From DTU089 sp002440045 (GTDB taxonomy: Bacteria > Bacillota > Clostridia > Oscillospirales > Acutalibacteraceae), in contig CALABP010000027.1 in assembly GCA_937885695.1 (NCBI GenBank), forward strand, positions 1 to 56,308: a stretch of DNA of 56,308 nt, written 5' to 3'. Under the pieces are notes generated by a model. The model did no database searches. It had not been told where the DNA came from and worked only from the letters and a program-made list of their open reading frames with translations. The position numbers and the translations under genes are program-made. Positions 42,667-51,340 of the stretch are shown here, piece by piece. Within the stretch, counting starts at the first letter, position 1; every line of letters begins with the position of its first letter.

Positions 42667-43395
42667 TTACGCGAGCGTTTTGCCGTCTGTTATTGCGCTT
42701 AGCTCTTCTTTTGTAATCAGTCGTGCTTCGCCCGGTTTGAGCGTTTTATCAAGCGAAAGCCCGCCTATCGAGTCCCTGTGAAGCTTTGTCACTTTCCCTC
42801 CGAGAGAAGCGAACATCCGCTTAATCTGATGATACTTACCCTCTTTAATTGTAACTTTAAAGCGGTTTTCGGTTTCGCCGACGCGTTCGAGCAGTGCCGA
42901 TAAAAGCACCGTGCCGTCGGAAAGCACAACGCCGTTTAAAAAAGCCTCTTTCGCCTTTTCAAAATCAATTTCACCGTCAACCTCTGCAGTATAAGACTTT
43001 TCGACGTGCGAAACGGGCGAAAGTATTCTGTGGGCAAAATCGCCGTCGTCTGTAATAAGGCAAAAGCCCGTCGTGTCTTTATCGAGCCTGCCCGCGGGAA
43101 AAAGTCCGCGCCTTTTAAGGTTGTCCGGCAAAATGTCAATAACCGTGGGAAAGCGGCCGTCCTCTGTAGAGCTTACCGTTCCCTCGGGTTTATTTAACAT
43201 TATATAGATGTATTTCGCGGCTTTCAGTTTTTTGCCGTATACCGTAACGCCGTCGCACAAAATATCGCATTTTTCGCCGCCGTCTTTCACGGTTATGCCG
43301 TTAATTGCAACCGCGCCGTTTTTAATGAGCTTTTTAACCTCGCTTCTTGCAACATTCATATTTACAGCAAGCATTTTGTCGATTCTTTCTTTCAC
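42667..43395 (-). CDS. RsuA/RluF-family pseudouridine synthase
   Basis: A 242-residue enzyme with an N-terminal S4 RNA-binding domain (residues 1-55, MLAVNMNVARSEVKKLIKNG). The RsuA-type catalytic domain has FPAGRLDKDTTGFCLITDDG, with the Asp nucleophile, and SHVEKSYTAEVDG and KEGKYHQIKRMFASLGGKV. It isomerises uridine in rRNA; the 16S U516 site of RsuA is the best guess, but RluB/E/F-type targets are possible. The start overlaps the DUF4830 stop by 4 bases. Confidence 0.9.
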   Translation of the reverse strand: MKERIDKMLAVNMNVARSEVKKLIKNGAVAINGITVKDGGEKCDILCDGVTVYGKKLKAAKYIYIMLNKPEGTVSSTEDGRFPTVIDILPDNLKRRGLFPAGRLDKDTTGFCLITDDGDFAHRILSPVSHVEKSYTAEVDGEIDFEKAKEAFLNGVVLSDGTVLLSALLERVGETENRFKVTIKEGKYHQIKRMFASLGGKVTKLHRDSIGGLSLDKTLKPGEARLITKEELSAITDGKTLA

Positions 43396-43883
43396 GAAGC
43401 ATCCTCTTTTGCAAATGTGTGCATAAACCCGTCAAGCTCCACCGAAGAAACGTCGCCGCCTATAACGCACCCGTCAAAAACGAGCAAATTAATGCGAACG
43501 CAATCGTCCGTTTCGGAGTAACCCGGGTAGTTTTTAATTATGTAAGTCCATCGCTTTACGCGTTTTGAGCAGTATTTTAAAAGGTCAAGCCCCTGCTTTT
43601 TCTGAAGCTCGTTATACCTTAAATAAACGTCGTCAAACTCTTCGGGAATAACTATCTCGCGCACTTCTTCAGGCTCTTCTTCGACGGACCAGCCGAACTG
43701 CGATATAAAAGCAAGCCTTTCTTTTGCGTTTGAAGCCCTGTAGTTTATGCCGCCCGACGACGTGCTGACAGACTCTTTACCGGACGGTATGAAAACAAAC
43801 ATAACGACAGCCGCCGCAATAATACAAATCGACGGAACAAGGTACTGCCTGAGTTTTTTTGAACTTACGGAAAAAACGAACAT
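43392..43883 (-). CDS. DUF4830 membrane-anchored protein
   Basis: A 163-residue protein with one N-terminal membrane helix (LVPSICIIAAAVVMFVFI, about residues 15-32) and an outside domain fitting DUF4830: LAFISQFGWSVEEEPEEVRE, FDDVYLRYNELQKKQGLDL and KRVKRWTYIIKNYPG. Function unknown; found mainly in Clostridia. AAAGGAG precedes the ATG. First gene of a two-gene unit with the pseudouridine synthase. Confidence 0.75.
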   Translation of the reverse strand: MFVFSVSSKKLRQYLVPSICIIAAAVVMFVFIPSGKESVSTSSGGINYRASNAKERLAFISQFGWSVEEEPEEVREIVIPEEFDDVYLRYNELQKKQGLDLLKYCSKRVKRWTYIIKNYPGYSETDDCVRINLLVFDGCVIGGDVSSVELDGFMHTFAKEDAS

Positions 43884-44026
43884 AAAAATTCCACTCCTTT
43901 AGTGACAGCCGGCTGTGCCGACAGGACTGCCTTATAAAAGATATGCCGACTAAAGCAGGTTTAGACGTTTTAAGCGAGTAAATTCCGCAGAAAAAAAGTC
44001 GGACCCATTTTTTGTTCGCTGTCGGA

Positions 44027-44055
44027 ATTATAGCGTTTTTTAAGTATAAAGTCAA
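44027..44055 (-). promoter_or_regulatory. Predicted promoter of DUF4830-pseudouridine synthase operon
   Basis: Minus strand: TTGACT (44050-44055), 17 bases, perfect TATAAT (44027-44032). The leader is about 135 bases long and GC-rich in part, with a GCCGGC-type hairpin near 43908-43920. Confidence 0.65.
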
Positions 44056-44100
44056 CAAACAAAGCCTTAACATTTTGTTAAAAATCACTTCATTAAAATA

Positions 44101-44129
44101 TTGTAATCCTAAAAAAAATATGCTATTAT
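44101..44129 (+). promoter_or_regulatory. Predicted promoter of lipase-like gene
   Basis: TTGTAA (44101-44106), 17 bases, TATTAT (44124-44129); AAGGAGG follows 9-15 bases before the start codon at 44166. Confidence 0.6.
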
Positions 44130-44165
44130 TTACATTGTATAAATATTTCAAGGAGGATTATTCCT

Positions 44166-46193
44166 ATGACAACCAAAAGGAATCGTGTAATAGCGATTTT
44201 GCTTTCGCTCACAATCGTGTTCTCGGTTGCGGGCGCGGGTATTCTCGCTGCTGCATATGTTCTCAACTCGGGCGATTCCGTCCTGACTCTCGGCGACGGC
44301 TCTGCCGTTCTTTCCGTTAACAGTCTTGACGACGCCGCAAAGCTTATCGAGAAATCTCCCAAGCTTTTCTCGGGCAAAAAGAGTGCAAAAACAACGGCGG
44401 ATGAAAAAATTCTGCCCACCATCATTCTTCCCGGCATAAGCCAGTCTGTCTCATATCTCGCCGACGAAAACGGCAATCCCGCCGTTAACTCTAAGGGCGA
44501 CGAGCTTTCGGGCGGACTCCTTATAATCGACTCTTCAAAGCTTGTTTCCATTCTTACAGGCACGCTTCTTGTTCCGCTTGCAAGCTCCCTTATAAGACAG
44601 GAAGATGTCGGTCTTTCCGAAGCTGTTTACAAAACCGTTCAGCAGGTTTTCTCTATTCAGGCTTCCGACAAAAGCGGCAACCCCGTAAACAACCTTAAAA
44701 CGGTTTCTTACGACTGCCCCGTTTCCGAAATGGAAGAGGACGACAGAAACTACTTCTACAGAATGATTCCGATGCAGTCCATTAAAGACCAGGTCGGCGA
44801 AGACAACCTTTATGTATTTGCATTCCCGCTTATAGGCGACCCGATGGAAAGCGCCGAAAAGCTTGACGAATACATTCAGATGGTCAAAGAGCAGAGAGGC
44901 GTTGACAAAGTTAACATTGCCACAATCTCTCTCGGCGGCACAATTCTTACGGCTTATCTTGAGCTCAAGAAAGACGTTACAAACGCCAAAGGCGAATACT
45001 ATGAAGACATTAACCGCGTTATCAACGTTGTTGCATGCCTTCAGGGTACCGACATTATGGGCGACTTCTATCTCAGAAACTTTGACATAAGCGACGAATT
45101 CCTTTATCACGATTACCTTCCCATGGTAATGGAAGAGAACAACGGATATTCGACTTACGGTCACCTTATAAACGTTCTTTTGAGAATATTCCCCAAAAAG
45201 GTTTTCTATGCTATTCTTACTTCTGCCGTAGACGGGCTTCTTGACACGCTTCTTCTCAACTGCCCGCAGTTCTGGTCGATGATTCCCACAGACCGTTTTG
45301 ACGCTGTTATGGAAAAATACAGCTACATCTCGACAGACCCCGAATACGCAGAGCTCTATAAGAAGCTCACAGCGTTCCAGCAGGCAAAGCTTGACCTTAA
45401 CGACAACCTTAAAAAGCTCAGCCGCCAGGGCGTTCTTGTTCACAGCATCAGCGGCTACAACCTTGATTACAGCAAGTATGACTACAACTTCTTTGCAATA
45501 ATGAATTCGTCAAAGACTACAAACAGCGACGGCATTATTGACATTGACTCCACCTCTCTCGGCGCAACATATGCTCCCGCAGGCACTTCGCTTCCCGACA
45601 GCTATGTTCCCGCAAAGGACGGCTATATGCCTTCTGACAGAAGCATTGACGCTTCCACCTGCCTTTTCCCCGACAACACATGGTTCTTTAACGGCCAGCA
45701 TCACGAGGTCGGCAGAAACGACGTTGTTATTAAGCTTGTAGGTCAGCTTATCACAGGCGAAATCAAATCTGTTGCAGACAAGTCAGACAGCTATCCGCAG
45801 TTTAACGGCAACAGAAACACAAAGCGCATCTTCCGTTGGTATCTTGAAGAAGCCGAAAACGTATTCAAAGAGTACGAAGAGGATAACACAAAGTACAACG
45901 CAGCCGATATAGCAGAGCTTCACGCGGCATATGACGAGGCTGTTGCGCTTCTTGACACCACCATTTGCGACCCCGCAGTTGCAGACGCCACAGCAGACAG
46001 ACTTCTTAACGCACTTGTTGCAGTCGGCGTAAGAGACGCGGCTAAAGACCCCGCTCTTGATGAGGCTCTTGAAGTTGTTGCAACATTTGTTGACGACACA
46101 ATCTATACTGTATTCGGCGGACAGGGATTTTCCGACACTTATCAGAACGGCGTTCTCGGCGGTATAGGCGGAAACCACTTTTTCCCGAAATAA
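44166..46193 (+). CDS. Secreted alpha/beta-hydrolase, lipase/LCAT-like
   Basis: A 675-residue exported protein. Signal peptide in residues 1-30 (VIAILLSLTIVFSVAGAGIL). The mature part has an alpha/beta-hydrolase fold: LPTIILPGISQSVSYLAD as the first strand and oxyanion region, NLYVFAFPLIGDPMES, and the nucleophile elbow KVNIATISLGGTILTAYLEL, with Ser in T-I-S-L-G (first Gly of GxSxG replaced by Thr). A late His is in NTWFFNGQHHEVGRN. The order and spacing resemble LCAT/lipase-type esterases. The last about 120 residues are helical and acidic, with no known domain. The gene uses many C-ending codons (TTC, AAC), unlike its neighbours, which may mean high expression. Substrate unknown. Single gene between its own promoter and terminator. 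Confidence 0.65.
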   Translation: MTTKRNRVIAILLSLTIVFSVAGAGILAAAYVLNSGDSVLTLGDGSAVLSVNSLDDAAKLIEKSPKLFSGKKSAKTTADEKILPTIILPGISQSVSYLADENGNPAVNSKGDELSGGLLIIDSSKLVSILTGTLLVPLASSLIRQEDVGLSEAVYKTVQQVFSIQASDKSGNPVNNLKTVSYDCPVSEMEEDDRNYFYRMIPMQSIKDQVGEDNLYVFAFPLIGDPMESAEKLDEYIQMVKEQRGVDKVNIATISLGGTILTAYLELKKDVTNAKGEYYEDINRVINVVACLQGTDIMGDFYLRNFDISDEFLYHDYLPMVMEENNGYSTYGHLINVLLRIFPKKVFYAILTSAVDGLLDTLLLNCPQFWSMIPTDRFDAVMEKYSYISTDPEYAELYKKLTAFQQAKLDLNDNLKKLSRQGVLVHSISGYNLDYSKYDYNFFAIMNSSKTTNSDGIIDIDSTSLGATYAPAGTSLPDSYVPAKDGYMPSDRSIDASTCLFPDNTWFFNGQHHEVGRNDVVIKLVGQLITGEIKSVADKSDSYPQFNGNRNTKRIFRWYLEEAENVFKEYEEDNTKYNAADIAELHAAYDEAVALLDTTICDPAVADATADRLLNALVAVGVRDAAKDPALDEALEVVATFVDDTIYTVFGGQGFSDTYQNGVLGGIGGNHFFPK

Positions 46194-46239
46194 GCCGTCA
46201 AACGATAATTTACAGTAGAAATATTTAAAGTAATGTGAT

Positions 46240-46276
46240 ATAATCGCTTCGTAATTTTACGAAGCGATTATTTTTA
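46240..46276 (+). terminator. Terminator of the lipase-like gene / leader hairpin of mtaB
   Basis: A 15-bp perfect inverted repeat, ATAATCGCTTCGTAA (46240-46254) and TTACGAAGCGATTAT (46257-46271), then T-run. A TATAAT at 46239-46244 overlaps its left arm, and the mtaB ribosome binding site GAGG follows within 10 bases. Confidence 0.8.
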
Positions 46277-46288
46277 TGAGGTAACGCG

Positions 46289-47578
46289 ATGAACGTTTAT
46301 ATCTTCACTCTCGGCTGTAAGGTCAATCAATACGAATCACAGGAAATAGGCGAAATGTTTGAAAAAAGCGGCTATACGCTTTTAAATGAGCCTGACAACG
46401 CAGATATTATAATAGTTAACTCATGCACGGTTACTGCGGAAAGCGTAAGAAAGGTGCGCCAATCGGTAAGGCATCTTAAAAAGATTTCACCGAATGCGTT
46501 TCTTATTCTTACGGGGTGCGCTTCGCAAGCAGAGCCCGAAATTCTTTCGGCGCTTCCCGAAGTCAACCTTATGCTCGGCAACAGAAACAATAAAAATATT
46601 GTCGCTTTGTGCGAAAACGCGCTTAAAGAACACGGCTCATCCGTAAACGCGCACGAAGAGCACGAAACGGGCGAAAGCTTTCAGGGCTTTGGAATAACTC
46701 ATTTTGAAGGACACACGCGTGCATTTTTAAAAATACAGGACGGGTGTGACCGCTTTTGCAGTTACTGCCTTATACCGAAAGCGCGCGGCCGCTCGCGCTC
46801 GAAGCCGCTCTCTGACATTGACCGCGAGCTTTCACAGCTTTCAAAAAACGGCTACGGCGAGATTGTTTTTGTGGGAATAAATCTTTCGGACTACGGCAAA
46901 GGCACGCCGTATTCACTCCCCGACGCCCTTATGCTTGCGGAAAAATACGATTCGATAAAGCGCGTAAGGCTCGGTTCGCTTGAGCCCGACCACATTACGG
47001 ACGAAATGATTGCACGCCTTAAAAACGTCACAAAGCTTTGCCCGCAGTTTCACATTTCGCTTCAAAGCGGCTGCAACAGCGTTTTAAAGCGTATGAACAG
47101 GCACTATACCCGCGAAGAATACAAGGCTCTTGCGGACTCTTTAAGAAGCGCATTTAAGGACGCTTCTGTTACAACCGATATTCTTGTGGGCTTTCCGACG
47201 GAAAGCGAAGCCGATTTTTGCGAAACGGTGGATTTTGCAAAGAGTATAGGGTTTGAAAAGATACACATATTCCCCTATTCAAAAAGAAACGGCACCCCTG
47301 CCGCCGCAATGCCGCAGCTTTCAAACGCAATTAAAGACGAGCGCGCAAAAAGGCTCGGCGCTGCAGCCGCCGAAATCAGAAAAGAGTATCTGTTGAAGCA
47401 GGTCGGCAAAACTTGCGAAGTGCTTTTTGAAACGGAGCACCCGGAGTTTTCCGAAGGATATACAAAGAATTATACGCCCGTAAGAATTTATGACGGCAAA
47501 GACAGAAAAGGAAAATTCATAAACGTTCTTATAACCGATGCGGGCGACGATTACTGTGTCGGAACCGAAGCGACATAA
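46289..47578 (+). CDS. mtaB: tRNA t6A37 methylthiotransferase MtaB
   Basis: A 429-residue radical-SAM methylthiotransferase that adds the 2-methylthio group to t6A at position 37 of tRNAs reading ANN codons. N-terminal UPF0004 domain with three cluster cysteines: FTLGCKVNQYES, IIVNSCTVTAES and LILTGCASQAEPE. Radical SAM cluster: IQDGCDRFCSYCLIPKARGR (CX3CX2C). A C-terminal TRAM-like part follows from about residue 370. The VNQYES and ARGRSRS motifs fit MtaB rather than MiaB or RimO. GAGG lies upstream of the ATG. Confidence 0.93.
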   Translation: MNVYIFTLGCKVNQYESQEIGEMFEKSGYTLLNEPDNADIIIVNSCTVTAESVRKVRQSVRHLKKISPNAFLILTGCASQAEPEILSALPEVNLMLGNRNNKNIVALCENALKEHGSSVNAHEEHETGESFQGFGITHFEGHTRAFLKIQDGCDRFCSYCLIPKARGRSRSKPLSDIDRELSQLSKNGYGEIVFVGINLSDYGKGTPYSLPDALMLAEKYDSIKRVRLGSLEPDHITDEMIARLKNVTKLCPQFHISLQSGCNSVLKRMNRHYTREEYKALADSLRSAFKDASVTTDILVGFPTESEADFCETVDFAKSIGFEKIHIFPYSKRNGTPAAAMPQLSNAIKDERAKRLGAAAAEIRKEYLLKQVGKTCEVLFETEHPEFSEGYTKNYTPVRIYDGKDRKGKFINVLITDAGDDYCVGTEAT

Positions 47579-47613
47579 ACTCCCGAAATTTTGTATAAAA
47601 AGCTTAAAATCAC

Positions 47614-47642
47614 TTGAACACAACGGCAAAATCTGTTATTAT
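47614..47642 (+). promoter_or_regulatory. Predicted promoter of DUF4091 gene
   Basis: TTGAAC (47614-47619), 17 bases, TATTAT (47637-47642). Confidence 0.6.
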
Positions 47643-47653
47643 CTTCTTAGAAA

Positions 47654-47677
47654 TAACGGCTTTGCCGTTAATTTTTT
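47654..47677 (+). terminator. Terminator-like hairpin in the DUF4091 gene leader
   Basis: TAACGGC-TTT-GCCGTTA (47654-47670) followed by ATTTTTT, directly before the ribosome binding site GAGGAAGG. It is downstream of the predicted promoter, so it would be in the 5' leader, as an attenuator or stabilising hairpin. It may also terminate mtaB transcripts. Confidence 0.55.
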
Positions 47678-47693
47678 GAGGAAGGATTTTTTT

Positions 47694-49760
47694 ATGAAAA
47701 ACGAAAAAACAAAAAAGATTTTGCTTTCGGTGCTCGCCGTTCTTTCATCGGCGCTCTATATTTACTCGCTTTATTCCGCTTATTGGACGTTTAAGCGAGG
47801 CAACACGGGTGAAATAATTCTTTATACCGCGCTTATTGCAATAACCACTGCGGCAATTGTTTTTTGCGGCGTTTCGGCTGACAAAAAGCGCGCTTTGGGG
47901 GCTTCAAAAAAGGCTCTTGCATTTATTGTTTCAGCTGTAATTACCGCAGGCGTTTATTTGCTTGCTGCATACTCTTTCAAGGCGCTTCTTACGCCCGTTA
48001 TTGCCGGCAAGCTTGCAGCTGCCGCGGCGCTTATTATGTTCGGCATTGCGCTTGCGTTTCTTTTCAACAGGCTTTCAAAAAACTCGCACAAGGTGCTTTT
48101 CAAAATCACTGCGGCTGTTCTTGCTTTGGCATTTTTCTTTGAGGGCGCATTTATCACGGCAAAAACCGTCGGCAGCTTTTCATTTTTAAAACCGATTTAC
48201 AAATTTACAAAAGCAGCATCTGATATAGGCGGCGTACCGACGGACGACGAAGATATTTTTTATGACTTCGGGCTTTCAAGTGAAAAGCCGCTTCAAAATA
48301 CAAAGCTCGGCACTGATGACACCGTTACCGTCTCGCTTGCAAAAAACGAATGGGAAGGCTTTCAGGTATTTTTTGCAACTGCCGCAAAGGGCAAAACAAT
48401 CCGCGCATATATAACGGCATTTAAAAACGCCGACGGCAAAAAGCTTGAAACCGCGGCTTTTAAAGAGATTTATACCGATGTCCCGGGATACGGCGACAAA
48501 TACTGCTCGTCTTATGCCGACGCGCTTGTTCCGACAAACCACTACGCCGCATCACACGGCGGCGCGGCAGAGCTTCAAAAAGGTCTTATGCAGGGCTATT
48601 ACATAAGAGTACACACAAAAGCCGACACGGCGCCGGGTGAATACACCGCAACGCTTTCCGCAAAAAACGAAAAGGACGAGGTTATTCTTAAAAAAGAGAT
48701 AAAGGCGACTGTATACAATTTTGCGCTTCCCGAAACGCCCTCGTGCGTTACGGCTATGGGCAACCAAAGCTCTGCATTTTTAAAGCTCAACGGTTTTGAC
48801 CCTCAAGAAAGCGACCACGAAGCTTTTGACGCACAGGCTAAAGAAACCGTTGTTAAGCAGTATTACGACTATCTTTTAAGCAACAGAATTTCGCCGTATA
48901 ACCTCCCCTATGATATTCTTGACGAGCGTGCAGACGCATATATGAGCGACCCGCGCGTTACTTCATTTAAAATCCCCTACCCGAGCGACGACGAGCTTCT
49001 TGTAAAGTATTATGAAAAGGTCACATCAAACCCCGAATGGGCAAAGAAAGGCTATTTTTATCCGATTGACGAGCCTTCGTCGGAGGACGCTTATAAGAGC
49101 TACAACGAGATAACCGAAAGGCTTTCGAGGCTTTGCCCCGGCTACAATATGGTAACTCCCTTTAACACCGACAAGGTTACATTGGGCGGCAAAGAATATT
49201 CGTCTGTGGAGCTTCAATCTCAAAAAAGCTCAATTCTTTGCGGACTCAGCGATGTTGTAAACCGCGGCACCGTTCACGAAGAAATGATGAGTGCCGTCAA
49301 AAACGGCAGCAGCGCGTGGTGGTACGTTTGCTGTGCGCCCGGCGAAGATTACTGCAACTTTTTCATTTATCAGAACGCATTAAGACACCGCCTTTTGTTC
49401 TGGCAGCAAAAATCAATGGATATAACGGGGCTTCTTTATTGGGATACGCTTTATTACGACAAGGGCAACCCGTGGGAAACCTCCAAAACGTGGGACGATT
49501 TCAGCGCCGCAGGCGACGGCTGTCTTGTATACCCCGGAAGATACATCGGTTTAAACAAGCCCGTCGGCACTTTAAGGCTTATGAACATAACCGACGGAAT
49601 TGAGGATTACGACTACCTTACCCTTGCAGAAGAGCGTTTCGGCAAAGAATGGGTTGACGAAAAAATTTCGTCAGTCACCTCCTCTCTTACGGAATACACA
49701 CAAGACAGCGAACTGTTTTTCAAAGTAAGAAACGAAATAGGCGCTGCCCTTTCAAACTAA
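47694..49760 (+). CDS. Membrane-anchored DUF4091 (GH123-like) protein
   Basis: A 688-residue protein. Residues 1-165 hold about five membrane helices (ILLSVLAVLSSALYIYSLYS, LIAITTAAIVFCGVS, ALAFIVSAVITAGVYLLAAY, and others). A beta-sandwich region follows (VTVSLAKNEWEGFQVFFATA). A TIM-barrel DUF4091-type domain then occupies about 340-670. It includes KKGYFYPIDEPSSEDAYKSY, with the adjacent Asp-Glu pair used as catalytic pair in GH123 hexosaminidases, and GLLYWDTLYYDKGNPW and LRLMNITDGIEDYDYLTLAE. GH123 acts on N-acetylgalactosamine glycans. An enzyme fixed to the membrane by several helices is unusual, and the substrate is unproven. The start is ATG 47694 with GAGGAAGG upstream; earlier in-frame codons overlap mtaB. 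Confidence 0.75.
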   Translation: MKNEKTKKILLSVLAVLSSALYIYSLYSAYWTFKRGNTGEIILYTALIAITTAAIVFCGVSADKKRALGASKKALAFIVSAVITAGVYLLAAYSFKALLTPVIAGKLAAAAALIMFGIALAFLFNRLSKNSHKVLFKITAAVLALAFFFEGAFITAKTVGSFSFLKPIYKFTKAASDIGGVPTDDEDIFYDFGLSSEKPLQNTKLGTDDTVTVSLAKNEWEGFQVFFATAAKGKTIRAYITAFKNADGKKLETAAFKEIYTDVPGYGDKYCSSYADALVPTNHYAASHGGAAELQKGLMQGYYIRVHTKADTAPGEYTATLSAKNEKDEVILKKEIKATVYNFALPETPSCVTAMGNQSSAFLKLNGFDPQESDHEAFDAQAKETVVKQYYDYLLSNRISPYNLPYDILDERADAYMSDPRVTSFKIPYPSDDELLVKYYEKVTSNPEWAKKGYFYPIDEPSSEDAYKSYNEITERLSRLCPGYNMVTPFNTDKVTLGGKEYSSVELQSQKSSILCGLSDVVNRGTVHEEMMSAVKNGSSAWWYVCCAPGEDYCNFFIYQNALRHRLLFWQQKSMDITGLLYWDTLYYDKGNPWETSKTWDDFSAAGDGCLVYPGRYIGLNKPVGTLRLMNITDGIEDYDYLTLAEERFGKEWVDEKISSVTSSLTEYTQDSELFFKVRNEIGAALSN

Positions 49761-49811
49761 TATTTCGTTGGTTCACATAGGTTTCTCCGGATTTTTGAAT
49801 TTTCACTAACG

Positions 49812-49848
49812 AAAACGACTGCGCCGTTTTTCGACGCAGTCGTTTTTT
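49812..49848. terminator. Bidirectional terminator between DUF4091 and MATE genes
   Basis: AAAACGACTGCG (49812-49823) pairs with CGCAGTCGTTTT (49835-49846), with T-runs on both strands. Confidence 0.9.
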
Positions 49849-49856
49849 ATAATTTA

Positions 49857-51230
49857 TCAGCAATTTTGCGTTTCTGACAAAGCTTTCTTTTTAAACTTTG
49901 CGTTAAGAATGAAGAACGCTGCAAGCTCCACTAAAAACGTAATAAGCCACGAAATCGGATATGACAGGTAAAGACACCCGAGCGTGTGATATTCGGGAAT
50001 TGAAAACACCGTCAAAATCCACCCTATTCTCATTCCGCAAACGCCCACAACCGAAACTATCATCGGCAGCATTGAAGAGCCGATTCCGCGAAGCATTCCC
50101 GTCATAACGTCCATTACGCCGCACAAAAAATATGTAAGGCAAATATATCTCATACGAAGCTTGCCGTATGCAATGGCTTCTAAAGAGTCGGTAATGTATA
50201 TTTTAAGAAGCGGCTCGTCGCAAAGATATGCGCCGACGCCCAAAACAAGGCCGACAACCGTAACGCTGAAAATGCAGATTACCGCAATTTTGTCGCTTCG
50301 TTTAAACTGCCTTGCGCCGTGGTTTTGCCCCGCAAAGTTCATTGAGGTTTGGCTGAATGAGTTCATGGCGGTGTAAACAAAGCCCTCTATATTGCTTGCG
50401 GCGGCGTTGCCCGACATTGCAATAGAGCCGAACGAGTTTATCGAAGACTGTATCATTACGTTTGATATTGAAAAAAGCGAACCCTGTATGCCGGCGGGTA
50501 TTCCGTAACGTATTATTGCCCAAAGCTCGCTTTTGTGTATGCGCATCTCTTTAAACGAAAAGCGTATGGCGTCGGTTCTGTGCATAAGAGTAATCATAAT
50601 AAGCACAGCCGAAACCGCCTGAGAAACAGAGGTGGCAATTGCAACACCCGCAACGTCAAGCTTAAACACAATTACAAAAACAAGGTTTAAAATGACATTC
50701 AAAACACCCGCTATCGTAAGAAAATAGAGCGGTGATTTTGTGTCGCCGACAGCTCTTAAAATGGCAGAGCCGAAGTTATAAATCATACTTCCCGTCATAC
50801 CGGCAAAATAAATTTGCATATACACAGTCGAAAGCCCGATAACGTCGTCGGGAGTATCCATCCACTTTAAAAAATCGTCTGCAAGAAACACGCCGACAAG
50901 CGTTAACACCACGCCGCATATCGCCGACGCGGGAATTGCGGTATGAACAAGGTCATGAAGCCTTTTTGTGTCGCCCGAGCCCGAAGCCTGAGCCACGCAC
51001 ACGCTTGCACCGACGGCAAGACCGATGAACATATTAACTATCAGGTTTGTAATAGCGCCCGTTGCGCCGACGGCGGCAACAGACAGACTTCCGCTGTATC
51101 TGCCGACAACAATAAGGTCGGCGGCGTTAAAAAGAAGCTGTAAAATACCCGTTAAAATTATGGGTATTGTGTAAAGCCATATATTTTTAAAAAGCGGGCC
51201 GCGTGTCATGGCGGCTGAATTGAACTTCAA
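49857..51230 (-). CDS. MATE family efflux transporter
   Basis: A 457-residue inner membrane protein with twelve predicted helices in two halves. MATE-type features: PIILTGILQLLFNAADLIVV near the N terminus, AAVGATGAITNLIVNMFIGL, and in the second half TAMNSFSQTSMNFAGQNHGA. It exports cationic drugs, bile salts or metabolites in exchange for Na+ or H+; the substrate is unknown. No linked regulator gene. Single gene behind about 110 bases of AT-rich DNA with no clear promoter. Confidence 0.93.
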   Translation of the reverse strand: MKFNSAAMTRGPLFKNIWLYTIPIILTGILQLLFNAADLIVVGRYSGSLSVAAVGATGAITNLIVNMFIGLAVGASVCVAQASGSGDTKRLHDLVHTAIPASAICGVVLTLVGVFLADDFLKWMDTPDDVIGLSTVYMQIYFAGMTGSMIYNFGSAILRAVGDTKSPLYFLTIAGVLNVILNLVFVIVFKLDVAGVAIATSVSQAVSAVLIMITLMHRTDAIRFSFKEMRIHKSELWAIIRYGIPAGIQGSLFSISNVMIQSSINSFGSIAMSGNAAASNIEGFVYTAMNSFSQTSMNFAGQNHGARQFKRSDKIAVICIFSVTVVGLVLGVGAYLCDEPLLKIYITDSLEAIAYGKLRMRYICLTYFLCGVMDVMTGMLRGIGSSMLPMIVSVVGVCGMRIGWILTVFSIPEYHTLGCLYLSYPISWLITFLVELAAFFILNAKFKKKALSETQNC

Positions 51231-51340
51231 ATTATTTCAGCTCCGAAACATTAATTAAAAGCCCGAAAAAAATCGGACAGTAACGAAAATTATACATAAA
51301 CCGAGTTTTTCTGTCAACACATAAAAACGCATTGGCGAAA

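Noticed and set aside
44535..45443. Minus-strand 302-codon frame inside the lipase-like gene
   Set aside because: Antisense frame kept open by codon bias of the real gene; no start site, no recognisable domain, overlaps fully with a strong plus-strand gene.
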